The notes beneath the pieces are model-generated. The model was given only the letters and a program-made list of their open reading frames with translations. It was not told the DNA's origin and searched no databases. A program made the translations under genes and the position numbers. Below, in pieces: positions 25,770 to 34,701 of a stretch of DNA of 64,000 nucleotides. The DNA comes from UBA8231 sp036011085 (GTDB taxonomy: Bacteria; Latescibacterota; UBA2968; UBA8231): assembly GCA_036011085.1 (NCBI GenBank), contig DASCMS010000029.1, forward strand, positions 124,001-188,000, written 5' to 3'. How positions within the stretch are numbered: position 1 is the first letter of the stretch; the number at the start of each line of letters is the position of its first letter.

Positions 25770-28403
25770 CTAGCTGTTCGAGTCGGCCTTCTCGACGCGC
25801 TGCTGTCCATAGAAGAGGACGGGGCTGGCGACGAACATGGAGGAATACGTACCGACGAGGATGCCGATGAGCAGGGTGACGGTGAAGTCACGGATCACTT
25901 CGCCCCCCCAGACCATCATGGCGATCACCGCCATCAGGGTCGTCAGCGACGTGATGAAGGTGCGGCTGAGACACTCGTTGATGCTGCCGTCAAGGATCTC
26001 GGAGAAGACCTTCTTGCGCCGACCGAGCAGATTCTCACGGATACGATCGAAGACGACGATCGTGTCGTTCAGTGAATAACCGACGATGGCGAGCAGGCCG
26101 GCGACGACGGCGAGGGTGATCTCCATGTCGAGAATGGAGATGAGACCCAGGGTGAGAATGACGTCGTGGAACAGGGCGACGACGGCGGCGATGCCGTAGA
26201 GGAACTGCTTGAAGCGCCAGGCCATGTAGACCAGGATCAGGGCCAATGACAGCAGCACGGCGCGCACTGCGGCGCCGGTCAGCTCTTCGCCGATCCTCGG
26301 CCCCACCTTTTCCTGACGGCGAACCCAGTCACCAGTATCGATGTTGCCCGCCAGGGCAGTGGACAGCGTCGCCTTGATGCCGTCGGCGATGTCGGTGCCG
26401 GCGGCCTCCTCGGTGACCCGGATGAGGATATCGGTGGGCGGACCGAACTGCTTGATCTCCGAACTGCTCAGATCGACGGTCTGCCCGCCCACATCGACGC
26501 GCTTGAGCTCGTCACGCAGCGTCTGCACCTGCACCGGCGGATCGAAGTGCAACTCGAGCAGCGTGCCGCCCGCAAAGTCGATACCCGGTGTCAGCCCGTT
26601 GTGGGCGAAAATGGAGATGATGCCGGCGGCCAGCACCACGCCCGAGGCGCCGAAGGCGATCTTGCGCAACGACAGGAAAGCGACCTTGGCGTTGGCCAGG
26701 AAGGCCACCGGACCGATGCTCAGGCTTGTCGTGCCGGAGCGCGACGTCCACAGGCTGAAGATCGATCGCGTCACCACCAGGGCGGTGAAGAGACTGGAGA
26801 CGATACCGACGCACAGCGTCAGAGCGAAACCGCGGATCGGCCCCGTGCCGAACTCGTAGAGTACGATACCGACGATAAAGGTCGTGATGTTGGCGTCGAT
26901 GATGGCCGACAGGGCGTTGCCGTAGCCGGCGTCGATGGCAGCACGCACGGTCTTGCCCGCCCGCAACTCCTCCCGTATCCGTTCGAAGATGAGCACGTTG
27001 GCATCGACGGCCATACCGATGGTGAGGATGATACCGGCGATACCGGGAAGGGTCAGGGTCGCGTGGAAACCGGCGAGTACGGCCATGACGAACAGCACGT
27101 TCATGGCCAGCGCCACATCGGCCACGATGCCGGCGAAACGGTAGTAGAGGATCATGAACACGGCGACGATGACCATGCTGATGATTCCCGCCACGCGTCC
27201 CTGTTCGATTGAATCGTGACCCAGCGAGGGGCCGACGGTGCGGTCCTCGATGATCTCGACCTTGGCGGGCAAGGCGCCGGCCCGCAGAACGATGGCCAGA
27301 TCCTTGGCCTCCTCCTGGGTGCCGGAGCCGGTGATGATCGAGCGGCCGTTCATGATCTTGGACTGGATCGTCGGCGCCGAGTAGACGGCGCCGTCGAGGA
27401 CGATGGCCAGCCGTTCACCTATATGGGCGCCGGTGACCGTGCGGAAGCGTCGCACGCCATCGTCCGTCGTCCACAGGTCGACGATGGGCTGTCCCATGTA
27501 CTCGACGCTCTGACCGATGGTGACCTGGGCGTCGGCGATCATGCCTCCGGTCATCTCCGGCCGGATGCGGACCAGATAGAGCAGGTAGTAGCGCGAGCCT
27601 TCGGGCCCTTCGGCCTTGCTGGTGAAAAGAAACTCCACATCCGACGGGACCAGGCTCTGGGCCCGCGGGTCGGCGAGCATGGCCTTGACGCCGGCCAGGT
27701 CGCGCTGCAATACACCGACACCCGTGCCGATGCGGACCAGCCGGGTCAGCAGTCCGGCGGCAGGCGTGGCCTCGTCGGCACCGTCTTCGAAGAGGTCAGC
27801 ACCAGCGTCGCTGTCCTCACCGAAGAGGCTCGGTGTGGCCGGCTCTGCCAGCGCTGTCGTGTCGGCCCCGGTCGGGGCCTCGCCCTCGTCGACGGACTCG
27901 GAGGTCTCGTCCCCGCCATCACTTGCAGCCAGCACGGCGTCGATGCGCTGCAGCAGACGATCACGGTCCTCGTCCGGCTCGAGCAACTGGAACTCGAGCA
28001 GAGCTGTCTGGCCGATCAGGTTCTTGGCCCGCTCCACATCCTGCAGTCCGGGGAGCTCGACGATGATGCGGTTCTCACCCTGGCGCTGGATCGTGGGCTC
28101 GGCGACGCCGAACTGGTCGACACGGTTGCGGATGACCTCCTGCGCCCGATCGACGGCATCCCGCGCTTCCTCCGCTTCCAGGTCAGCGATCTGCACTTCC
28201 ATGACCAGGTGGATGCCGCCCTGCAGGTCGAGACCGAGATTGATGGCGCGCTTCTGCAGGTCGTAGTAGGTCGCAGGCCGATCTTGCTCCATGCTCTGCC
28301 GTGCGTCGCCATCCATCTGGTAGAACTGGACGGTGGGATAGAGATGGAACACGGCGGCGACCACGAGGGCCAGGATCAGCAGGTTCTTCCAGTTCTGTGT
28401 CAT
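25770..28403 (-). CDS. secDF: SecD-SecF fusion protein translocase subunit
   Basis: About 877 residues from ATG 28403; the open frame extends to 28463. The SecD half starts with a membrane helix, then GLDLQGGIHLVMEV. The SecF half begins at about residue 600 with PGIDFAGGTLLELHF. Each half has six membrane helices with the RND-like core, for example GMAVDANVLIFERIREE in SecD and VGYSLNDTIVVFDRIREN in SecF. It uses the proton motive force to help SecYEG release exported proteins. A strongly acidic, low-complexity insert occupies residues about 161-214 of the SecD periplasmic domain, longer than usual. A fused secDF occurs in Bacteroidetes and some other phyla. Confidence 0.95.
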   Translation of the reverse strand: MTQNWKNLLILALVVAAVFHLYPTVQFYQMDGDARQSMEQDRPATYYDLQKRAINLGLDLQGGIHLVMEVQIADLEAEEARDAVDRAQEVIRNRVDQFGVAEPTIQRQGENRIIVELPGLQDVERAKNLIGQTALLEFQLLEPDEDRDRLLQRIDAVLAASDGGDETSESVDEGEAPTGADTTALAEPATPSLFGEDSDAGADLFEDGADEATPAAGLLTRLVRIGTGVGVLQRDLAGVKAMLADPRAQSLVPSDVEFLFTSKAEGPEGSRYYLLYLVRIRPEMTGGMIADAQVTIGQSVEYMGQPIVDLWTTDDGVRRFRTVTGAHIGERLAIVLDGAVYSAPTIQSKIMNGRSIITGSGTQEEAKDLAIVLRAGALPAKVEIIEDRTVGPSLGHDSIEQGRVAGIISMVIVAVFMILYYRFAGIVADVALAMNVLFVMAVLAGFHATLTLPGIAGIILTIGMAVDANVLIFERIREELRAGKTVRAAIDAGYGNALSAIIDANITTFIVGIVLYEFGTGPIRGFALTLCVGIVSSLFTALVVTRSIFSLWTSRSGTTSLSIGPVAFLANAKVAFLSLRKIAFGASGVVLAAGIISIFAHNGLTPGIDFAGGTLLELHFDPPVQVQTLRDELKRVDVGGQTVDLSSSEIKQFGPPTDILIRVTEEAAGTDIADGIKATLSTALAGNIDTGDWVRRQEKVGPRIGEELTGAAVRAVLLSLALILVYMAWRFKQFLYGIAAVVALFHDVILTLGLISILDMEITLAVVAGLLAIVGYSLNDTIVVFDRIRENLLGRRKKVFSEILDGSINECLSRTFITSLTTLMAVIAMMVWGGEVIRDFTVTLLIGILVGTYSSMFVASPVLFYGQQRVEKADSNS

Positions 28404-28425
28404 CGCTTCGCTTTTGCCTGTGGGC

Positions 28426-29427
28426 TCACGGAGTGTGAGCGGGTGAGTCACGGGCCGCATCAATGCGCCCCGTCAGTCCTTCCGACAGTGCGCGCTTGAG
28501 CACACCATCGGACTCGTAGTAGATCAGCACTTCCATACTGTCGTCGGACGCGGCCCATTGCAGAGCCTGCCGGGGGCCGGCGACGAAAGCCGCCGTAGCC
28601 AGCCCATCTGCCGCCAGCGCACTGGGTGCCCAGACGGTGGCGCTCACAGTCCGGCGTGCCGGCATCCCCGTTTCCGGGTCGAGCAGGTGATGATAACGCT
28701 GCCCATCCGACTCGAAGGTCTGTTCGTAATCCCCTGACGTGGCCAACGCCGCCAGGCCGACGTCACCGACGGCGACGACGAGTTCCGGCTCGCGCGGGTG
28801 TTGCACACCGAAGTGCCAGTCCCGACCGTCGGGCTTGGTACCCCAGTAGCGCAGATCGCCGCCGGCTTCCACAACACCTGCCGTTGCACCGGCTGCCTGC
28901 AAGCGGGCCACAGTCCGATCGACGACAAAACCCTTGGCACCGGCACCCAGGTCGAGCCGTACACCGCCGCGGGCAAAACGCACACGGCCACCTTCGAGGC
29001 GCACGTGCACATAGCCACTCCGACTCAGGGCCGAATCGATCGCACCCCGCGTCGGCGGCTGCACCGCGTCAGGGAACCCCCACAGCTGCGTCAGGGCTCC
29101 GAGAGATGGATCGAAGGCACCCCCGGTACGCCGGGCAAGGTCCAGCGACAGACCCAGGACCTCGGACAATTCCTCGGACATCTCGACCCAGCCGGAGTGG
29201 GCATCACGGTTGACCCGCGCTACTTCACCAACCGAACCGTAGTGCGTCAACTTGCCCGCCAGCCGATCGATCTCGTCGCGGGCGAGGGCGAACAACGCCG
29301 GGCCCTCCGCTTCGCTCACGAACAAAGCGACGCGGACGATCGTGCCCATGGCCACATGGAATATCTCCTGTGGCCTGGCTGGCTCCGCCTTGGGCAGCAG
29401 CAGGAGCACCAGCCCCAGACCTGCCAC
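28426..29427 (-). CDS. apbE: ApbE-type FAD:protein FMN transferase
   Basis: 333 residues from GTG 29427; the frame is open further upstream, so the start is uncertain. A short hydrophobic leader suggests export, without a lipobox. Family motifs in order: MGTIVRVALF, DLGAGAKGFVVDR, VVEAGGDLRYWG, LATSGDY, HHLLDPETGMPA and ALAADGLATAAFVAG. ApbE enzymes attach FMN from FAD to Thr or Ser of flavoproteins such as Rnf or Nqr subunits at the outer face of the cytoplasmic membrane. No Nqr/Rnf gene lies in the window. It lies between ispB and secDF in one transcription run. Confidence 0.9.
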   Translation of the reverse strand: MAGLGLVLLLLPKAEPARPQEIFHVAMGTIVRVALFVSEAEGPALFALARDEIDRLAGKLTHYGSVGEVARVNRDAHSGWVEMSEELSEVLGLSLDLARRTGGAFDPSLGALTQLWGFPDAVQPPTRGAIDSALSRSGYVHVRLEGGRVRFARGGVRLDLGAGAKGFVVDRTVARLQAAGATAGVVEAGGDLRYWGTKPDGRDWHFGVQHPREPELVVAVGDVGLAALATSGDYEQTFESDGQRYHHLLDPETGMPARRTVSATVWAPSALAADGLATAAFVAGPRQALQWAASDDSMEVLIYYESDGVLKRALSEGLTGRIDAARDSPAHTP

Positions 29428-29447
29428 CCCAACCAGGAGGCGAAGCT

Positions 29448-30434
29448 TCAGCTGTCGCGCTCGACGACCAACCGCACCGCTGTCTCGAGGATCGAGCGAG
29501 ACACCGATGTCGGCAGTATCTGCAGGCAGGACTGCGCCTGCGCCGCATATTCCCGTGCAGTCTGTTGCGCGGCGCCGACACCGTCGTACTGCGTGACGAA
29601 GTCGACGACTCGGGCCCAGTCTCCCTCGCTCGGAGTCGGTGACGTCAGAATGCTGACGATGCCGCTGCGCTCGTCTTCGGGCGCCTTATCCAGAGCCTTG
29701 ATCAACGGCAGGGTGATCTTGCGTTCGCGCAGATCATGTCCCACCGGCTTGCCCAGGGTCGACGCATCTCCTGTGAAGTCGAGAATGTCGTCGGCGATCT
29801 GGAAAGCCAGGCCCAGGGATTCGCCATACTTGGTCAGAGCCTCCACCATCTCCCGCGGTGCGTCGGCCATCAATGGGCCAATACGACACGAGGCAGAGAT
29901 CAGCGAGGCCGTCTTGTCGCCCACCATGGCGAAGTACGACTCTTCGCGGGTGTCAGCCTGCAGTCCGATCTGAAACTCGAAGATCTCGCCCTGGCTGAGC
30001 CGCTCAGTGGCTCGCGACACCGCCCCGAGCGCTTCCAGGTTGCCCAGATCCACCAACAGGCACAGCGCCTTGGCCAGCAGAAAGTCGCCCATGAGCACGG
30101 CGACATGGTCATTCCATTTGCTGTTGACCGAGTCCTTGCCCCGCCGTGTGTCCGCCTGATCGACGACATCATCGTGGATACAGGTGGCAGCATGGATCAT
30201 CTCGACGCCGACGCCGGCATCGATCACACGATCGTCCCAGTGCTCCGTGGCACGGGCGCAGAGTACCGTCAGTGCCGGACGCAGCCGCTTGCCCTTGAGT
30301 GTAGCCATGTAGCGGACCACATCGTGGACCATCTCGACGTCGGCCTGGAGCATCTCGTCCAGGCGTTGTTCGAAAAGGTCAATCTCCTTCTGAATGGGGC
30401 CGAGGAGTTGGCCGAGGGACCCGGAGGAGCTCAT
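29448..30434 (-). CDS. ispB: Trans-polyprenyl diphosphate synthase (octaprenyl/heptaprenyl type)
   Basis: 328 residues from ATG 30434. The two aspartate-rich motifs are visible: DDVVD in IHDDVVDQADTRRG (first) and DDILD in QIADDILDF (second). They bind magnesium and the diphosphates of the allylic primer and IPP. GKRLRP near the N-terminus is also conserved. The product should be the side chain for quinones. Chain length cannot be given exactly. It is the first gene of the minus-strand housekeeping run, with a good promoter at 30505-30533. Confidence 0.9.
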   Translation of the reverse strand: MSSSGSLGQLLGPIQKEIDLFEQRLDEMLQADVEMVHDVVRYMATLKGKRLRPALTVLCARATEHWDDRVIDAGVGVEMIHAATCIHDDVVDQADTRRGKDSVNSKWNDHVAVLMGDFLLAKALCLLVDLGNLEALGAVSRATERLSQGEIFEFQIGLQADTREESYFAMVGDKTASLISASCRIGPLMADAPREMVEALTKYGESLGLAFQIADDILDFTGDASTLGKPVGHDLRERKITLPLIKALDKAPEDERSGIVSILTSPTPSEGDWARVVDFVTQYDGVGAAQQTAREYAAQAQSCLQILPTSVSRSILETAVRLVVERDS

Positions 30435-30504
30435 GAGGACGGAACGTCGCAGGTGGTGGGGATCGGCTCGCTGAGCGAAACCGCGTAAGTTCAGGAAAAG
30501 ACAG

Positions 30505-30533
30505 AAATTAAGGCTCAACCAATAGAGGGTCAA
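30505..30533 (-). promoter_or_regulatory. Sigma70-type promoter for the ispB run
   Basis: On the minus strand TTGACC (30533-30528) and TAATTT (30510-30505) are 17 bp apart, about 70 bp upstream of the ispB start. Spacing and sequence are close to consensus in an otherwise GC-rich region. Confidence 0.55.
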
Positions 30534-30577
30534 CTAGATGCATCGCAACGAAATGGCCCCACAAGGAGAGATCGAAG

Positions 30578-31762
30578 GTGAAGATCGAGCGCATCGAAAC
30601 GTTTCTGTTGCACGCGGCACCCCCCGGGCAGGGCGGCTGGGCGGCCCGCAACTGGCTGTTCGTCAAGGTGCACACCGACGACGGCCTCACCGGGATCGGT
30701 GAGGCCAGCGGCTGGCCACGGGTGGTGGAGACGGCGATCAAGGACCTGACACCGTTGCTGATCGGCGAGGATCCCCAGCACATCGAGCGCCTGTGGCAGA
30801 AGATGCTGTCGGCCATGATGGGCCACGGCATGACGGGCATCGTCGGTGGTGGCGCCCTGACGGGGATCGAGATGGCCCTGTGGGATATCAAAGGCAAGGC
30901 CCTCGGGGTGCCGGTCTGGAGCCTGCTGGGAGGCAAGATGCGCGACCAGGTGCGCATCTACGCCCATGCCCACACCGCGGAGCGGGCGCGGGAACTGGTC
31001 GACGAGGGCTACACGGCGATCAAGACGGGGGGCATCACCAACTGCGTCGAAACAGTGGCCGCCCTCCGCGATGAGGTGGGCCCCGAAGTGGACCTCATGG
31101 TGGATGTACACGGACCCCCGTGGCTGACGACGCGCGACGCCATCGCCCTGGGGCAGGCGCTGGAAGAGTTCGATCTGCTGTTTTATGAGGATCCCGTCGC
31201 CCCGGAGAATATCGAAGCCATCGCTCGTGTATCCGATGCCGTTGACCTGCCTATCGCCGCCGGAGAGAGGCACGCCACGATATGGGGGACCCGCGAGCTG
31301 ATCGAGCGGGAGATCGTCGACGTGATCCAGCCCGACACCGGCCGGGCCGGTGGGCTGCTGCAGATGAAGAAGATGGCCGCCATGGCCGAGGCCCACTACA
31401 TCACCATGGCTCCCCACGATGGCTCACTGGGCCCCGTGGCGGAGATGGCTGCAGTTCATCTGATGGCGACGTTGCCCAACTTTCTCATTCTCGAGCACCT
31501 GGCCGACGACGTCCCCCAGCGCTACGAGGTGATGACGGGGCATCCCGTGATCGAGAACAGCCACATCGTCGTGCCAGACACCCCCGGCCTCGGGATCGAC
31601 ATCGTCGAGGAGGCCATCGCCCGATACCCGAGCGCGGGCAACGTGTCGATGCCCGAGGAGACCTACGACTACCGCTACGTCTACGCCCGGCACGCCCGGT
31701 CGCAGTGGCTGAGCGGCAGGAACACGCCGCCGCCCGACTATCGGCCGGGGCACATCTTCTGA
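30578..31762 (+). CDS. Enolase-superfamily dehydratase, D-galactonate dehydratase-like
   Basis: 394 residues from GTG 30578, with AAGGAGAG 8 bp upstream. It has the capping domain plus modified TIM barrel of the mandelate racemase group. Likely metal ligands are Asp176, Glu204 and Glu230 (MVDVHG, YEDP, AGERH). His178 matches the acid of galactonate dehydratases, and the Asp253 (QPD) / His280 (PHDGS) pair matches the general base dyad. These features fit dehydration of an aldonic acid to a 2-keto-3-deoxy acid. The exact sugar acid cannot be assigned by sequence. No kinase or aldolase gene of the pathway is adjacent. Confidence 0.85.
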   Translation: MKIERIETFLLHAAPPGQGGWAARNWLFVKVHTDDGLTGIGEASGWPRVVETAIKDLTPLLIGEDPQHIERLWQKMLSAMMGHGMTGIVGGGALTGIEMALWDIKGKALGVPVWSLLGGKMRDQVRIYAHAHTAERARELVDEGYTAIKTGGITNCVETVAALRDEVGPEVDLMVDVHGPPWLTTRDAIALGQALEEFDLLFYEDPVAPENIEAIARVSDAVDLPIAAGERHATIWGTRELIEREIVDVIQPDTGRAGGLLQMKKMAAMAEAHYITMAPHDGSLGPVAEMAAVHLMATLPNFLILEHLADDVPQRYEVMTGHPVIENSHIVVPDTPGLGIDIVEEAIARYPSAGNVSMPEETYDYRYVYARHARSQWLSGRNTPPPDYRPGHIF

Positions 31763-31851
31763 TCAGCTGGCGTCCTGGAAAAACATCGGAGGCTTTGCTC
31801 GCGGGAGCTGTACGACGAGAGCAATGGCTCGGTCTCTCATCGGATTCTGTC

Positions 31852-31881
31852 TTGACATTTAATAGTATTACGAAGTATGAT
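31852..31881 (+). promoter_or_regulatory. Strong AT-rich promoter
   Basis: TTGACA (31852-31857) and TATGAT (31876-31881) are separated by 18 bp. It stands out as AT-rich DNA inside a GC-rich window. Transcription would start near 31888, within the palindrome of the next entry, and read into the small gene at 31985. Confidence 0.65.
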
Positions 31882-31886
31882 ATAAA

Positions 31887-31920
31887 ATATCATATGATAT
31901 AGAGAAATATCATGTGACAT
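31887..31920 (+). promoter_or_regulatory. Palindromic operator cluster
   Basis: A perfect 14-bp palindrome ATATCATATGATAT (31887-31900) is followed exactly 20 bp later by an imperfect copy, ATATCATGTGACAT (31907-31920). A further half-site, TATGATAT, overlaps the -10 box. The 20-bp spacing places the copies on the same face of the helix, and the position over the likely start site suggests repression. Confidence 0.55.
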
Positions 31921-31984
31921 TAAACTCTTCTCTCGCCGATGCACTCGGACTCACGGTAGGCGTGCCCCACACAGGGGATGTAAT

Positions 31985-32287
31985 ATGAAGACAATGGGGG
32001 CCCGAATGGAACAGGACAGTCACATCATCGAACAACTGCGAAACAGGCAGCGCCCCCGGCCGCACCACTACACGTTTGCCCACGTGGCCCTCGCCGGACA
32101 TGCGTTGGGAGAGGTGTACATGACTGCAATCCTGCTGCAGCCGCGTCAGTTCCGTCATCCGGTGGCGGACCAGGGACGCATCGAGGCGCGCTATGTCACG
32201 CTGGAGAGAGGCTTTCTCGAGGGAGAAGGACGTACGGTGCTGGCTGAATGGGCGCGCACCGATGAGACGATTCAGCACCTCAATTAA
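31985..32287 (+). CDS. Small protein of unknown function
   Basis: 100 residues. ATG 31985 has AGGGGAT about 7 bp upstream and sits roughly 97 nt downstream of a strong promoter; two further in-frame Met codons follow. The sequence is His/Arg-rich in the middle (RPRPHHYTFAHVALAGHALG) with no signal peptide or recognisable domain. It is not found in any family I know. It is followed after 1 bp by a second small gene, so the two are probably co-transcribed. Confidence 0.5.
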   Translation: MKTMGARMEQDSHIIEQLRNRQRPRPHHYTFAHVALAGHALGEVYMTAILLQPRQFRHPVADQGRIEARYVTLERGFLEGEGRTVLAEWARTDETIQHLN

Positions 32288-32288
32288 C

Positions 32289-32561
32289 TTGACGACAGTG
32301 GTTGCCCCGAATTCAAGGCTCCGGCCGGACTTCCGACGCCAGGTCCCCTCGCCCTGGCTGCCTCAGCAGCGGCTCTGGCAGGTCGTCGGGGCAGCGTATG
32401 TGACGCTGGGCGTCTGGCATGTGCTTCACCATCATGTGTTGCTGGGCGTCGGGTGTCTGGCCGCTTCCATGGTTGCCTCACCGCGTCTGCGTGACATGGG
32501 ACGGTTGCTGCTGTCTCGCGGACTCCGCAAACTGTTGGCGATCGTGGAGCGACGGACCTAG
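32289..32561 (+). CDS. Small protein of unknown function with a hydrophobic segment
   Basis: About 90 residues if it starts at TTG 32289, one base after the stop of the previous gene; a GTG at 32298 is an alternative. A hydrophobic segment (about residues 30-58) contains the run HVLHHH, then Arg/Leu-rich helical sequence to the end. One or two membrane helices are possible. I do not recognise it. Its tight placement argues that it belongs to the small operon behind the AT-rich promoter. Confidence 0.4.
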   Translation: MTTVVAPNSRLRPDFRRQVPSPWLPQQRLWQVVGAAYVTLGVWHVLHHHVLLGVGCLAASMVASPRLRDMGRLLLSRGLRKLLAIVERRT

Positions 32562-32771
32562 CGAACAGAACAGTGAGGATCGACAGGACCAGATGTCCAG
32601 AAGTCACCACTGCGCCTTCAGTCACGCGGCGCTGCCATCATGCGCGATGTCGAACGCAGAGGTATCAAAGGACTTGCCATGAATCGAGATGTGGCCTTGA
32701 GCAGAGCTTGCGGTCCACTGTCCATCTGTTCTGTGCCAGCTTCGTTGGCCTCAACTGCCAGGTCAGAGTGT
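32562..32771. other. Gap between the small genes and the CBM9-like gene
   Basis: 210 bp with no clear promoter, terminator or repeat. The frame of the downstream gene is open from 32640, but the upstream part has poor protein character, so translation most likely starts at 32772 or 32799. Confidence 0.4.
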
Positions 32772-33590
32772 ATGCTTCGGAAGATCGAGAGATGGACGAT
32801 GCGGATCTGCGTCTGCCTTGTGTGTCTTGCAGTGCAGGTGAAGGCACAGTCCGACCTGCCATCTTACACGGTGCATCGGGCGGACACGCAGAACACCATC
32901 GATGGTGTCCTGGACGAGGCAAGTTGGCGGGATGCCCGCCCGGTACGGCCGTTCATCTTCCCGTGGCATGAGAGTGGCGAGCAGGAGCCGACCGAGGCGC
33001 GGCTCCTCTGGGATGACCGCTTTCTCTACGTCTCCTTCGTGGCGTCGGATCAACACATCTCGGCGACGCTGCGGAATCGCGACGCCGCCGTGTCTCGTGA
33101 CGATGCCGTCGAGGTCTTCGTCGCCCCTGACACAGCAAACGTCGATGACTACTTCAACTTCGAGTTCAACGCCCTCGGCACAATCCTCGATCGATCACCG
33201 CGCGATGGCCGGAGCAGCAGCTGGAATGCGCCGGGCGTGGAAGTGGCCATCACCATCGAGGGCACGCTCAACGACGACAGCGACACCGATGATCGGTGGA
33301 CGACGGAGATTGCGATTCCCTTTGCGAGCTTCGAGGAGTACGCACCCCGGTTGCCGCCGGCAGCTGGCGATGAGTGGCGCTTGAATCTCTACCGGATCGG
33401 CGGGAAGACGAATCCCCAGTTCAGCGTCTGGTCGGACACGCAGACAGAGAAGCCCCAGTACCACGTGCCGTCCCGCTTCGGGTTGGTCCGCTTCTCAGAA
33501 TCCCGACCGCCATCGACCGCTGTGGGGGCAGTGTCTCTGGGTACGCTCAAGGTCGGCCTGCGCGAGGAGAGGCCGCACGACCGGGATTGA
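32772..33590 (+). CDS. Secreted CBM9-like carbohydrate-binding protein
   Basis: About 272 residues from ATG 32772; an ATG at 32799 also gives a signal peptide (MRICVCLVCLAVQVKAQ). The mature part is one domain of the CBM9/DOMON-like type: IDGVLDEASWRDA near its start, LLWDDRFLYVSFVASD, DDAVEVFVAP, YFNFEFNALGT and EWRLNLYRI. Such domains bind xylan- or cellulose-type sugars or lie in proteins of unknown function in FCB bacteria. The final 35 residues after FGLVRFS look unconserved and overlap the 3' end of glcE on the opposite strand by 44 bp. Confidence 0.8.
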   Translation: MLRKIERWTMRICVCLVCLAVQVKAQSDLPSYTVHRADTQNTIDGVLDEASWRDARPVRPFIFPWHESGEQEPTEARLLWDDRFLYVSFVASDQHISATLRNRDAAVSRDDAVEVFVAPDTANVDDYFNFEFNALGTILDRSPRDGRSSSWNAPGVEVAITIEGTLNDDSDTDDRWTTEIAIPFASFEEYAPRLPPAAGDEWRLNLYRIGGKTNPQFSVWSDTQTEKPQYHVPSRFGLVRFSESRPPSTAVGAVSLGTLKVGLREERPHDRD

Positions 33591-34701
33591 ACAGAGCGTG
33601 CGGGTCCAGCGTTCGCCGCAAGCTCTCGTTCAGCCGTCCCACGCCGGCTGACAACGGCGTGAAGGCTTCCCGATTGGCATCCTGCGGCTCGGAGCCCAGA
33701 CGAGACGCCATTCCAGCTACGCCGTCGGCGATGGCGTGCACGGCGTGCGCCGGGCAGTCTTCGGGCATCACGGCCCAGAGCAGACCCCCCGCCCAGTCGA
33801 GACACCAGCGCGACAGGCCTCGTTCGGTCAGTTGTGTCAGGGCGTCGTCGGCCCGGGAGGGAGGCACGACGATGCGGAAACAGACCTCGCCCGCTGCGGC
33901 CGTCAGATCGCCACCCTCGCGCAGCGATTCCCATCGGTTTCTCGATGCGGTCTGTGACAGGATGTCTCCCGCGCCGGCTTCCCGCCAGAGGGTTTCGGTC
34001 TGTGGCAGTGTCGCAGCTTCAGATCCTTCTATACGGATCCATACCGTGTCGTCTTCCGAGGTGCACGCGATGCCGGTGATAGACTCAGGGCGTCGAGACC
34101 AGTCCAACATGAGAGCCAGGGCGGCCTGCCGCTGCAGGCCGGCAACGGCCAGTGTCCGCTGGCTCGCAGGTTGCGGCCACAGCTTCAGACACACCTCGGT
34201 CATGATGCCGAGTGTCCCATAGGCTCCCACCAGGGATCGCCACAGGTCATAGCCGGTCACATTCTTGACCACGCGGCCGCCGGCGTGGATCACCCGCCCC
34301 TGACCGTCGACGAACTCCATTCCCAGGACGAAGTCGCGAGCCGCACCGGCGACAAACCGCCGGGGGCCAGAAGCTGCCACCCCGAGTGTGCCACCAAGCG
34401 TCGCGCCGGTCCCCCAGTACGGCGGCTCGAAGGCCAGGTGCTGTCCATGCTCGGCCAGCAGCGCCTCCGCCTCGGCCAGCGGGGTCGCCGGACGCGCGAT
34501 GAGGATGAGCTCCTCGGGTTCGTAGGTGACGACGCCGCTCAGGGCGGACAGGTCGACGGGGTGGACCGCCGACGTGGCACGCCCGAGGCGGTCCTTGGTG
34601 CGACCGGCACGCAGGGCCAGGCTCGAATCGTTGGCAGCGGCGTCGCGAACCAGCTCGGCGACCTGACCGGCGTCGGCTGGACGGAGGACGTTTCCGGGCA
34701 A
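33547..34701 (-). CDS. glcE: Glycolate oxidase FAD-binding subunit GlcE
   Basis: 384 residues from TTG 34701, directly abutting the glcD stop (TAG TTG). An FAD-binding PCMH domain occupies the first 180 residues: RAGRTKDRLG, GTGATLGGTLGVAASGPRRF and GGRVVKNVTGYD. The C-terminus reads LDPHALFNPGR, typical of GlcE. It acts with GlcD to oxidise glycolate to glyoxylate, passing electrons to a membrane carrier through GlcF. No glcF follows here. The last 44 bp overlap the convergent CBM9-like gene. Confidence 0.9.
   Translation of the reverse strand: MPGNVLRPADAGQVAELVRDAAANDSSLALRAGRTKDRLGRATSAVHPVDLSALSGVVTYEPEELILIARPATPLAEAEALLAEHGQHLAFEPPYWGTGATLGGTLGVAASGPRRFVAGAARDFVLGMEFVDGQGRVIHAGGRVVKNVTGYDLWRSLVGAYGTLGIMTEVCLKLWPQPASQRTLAVAGLQRQAALALMLDWSRRPESITGIACTSEDDTVWIRIEGSEAATLPQTETLWREAGAGDILSQTASRNRWESLREGGDLTAAAGEVCFRIVVPPSRADDALTQLTERGLSRWCLDWAGGLLWAVMPEDCPAHAVHAIADGVAGMASRLGSEPQDANREAFTPLSAGVGRLNESLRRTLDPHALFNPGRAASPRAGRP

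Noticed and set aside
24507..26075. 522-residue plus-strand open frame over the antiporter and secDF
   Set aside because: Ser/Arg/Pro-rich shadow of two real genes; no domain.
31910..32278. 122-residue minus-strand open frame over the small gene at 31985
   Set aside because: The plus-strand frame has promoter, ribosome site and a following small gene in tight spacing; the minus frame has none and ends inside the operator.
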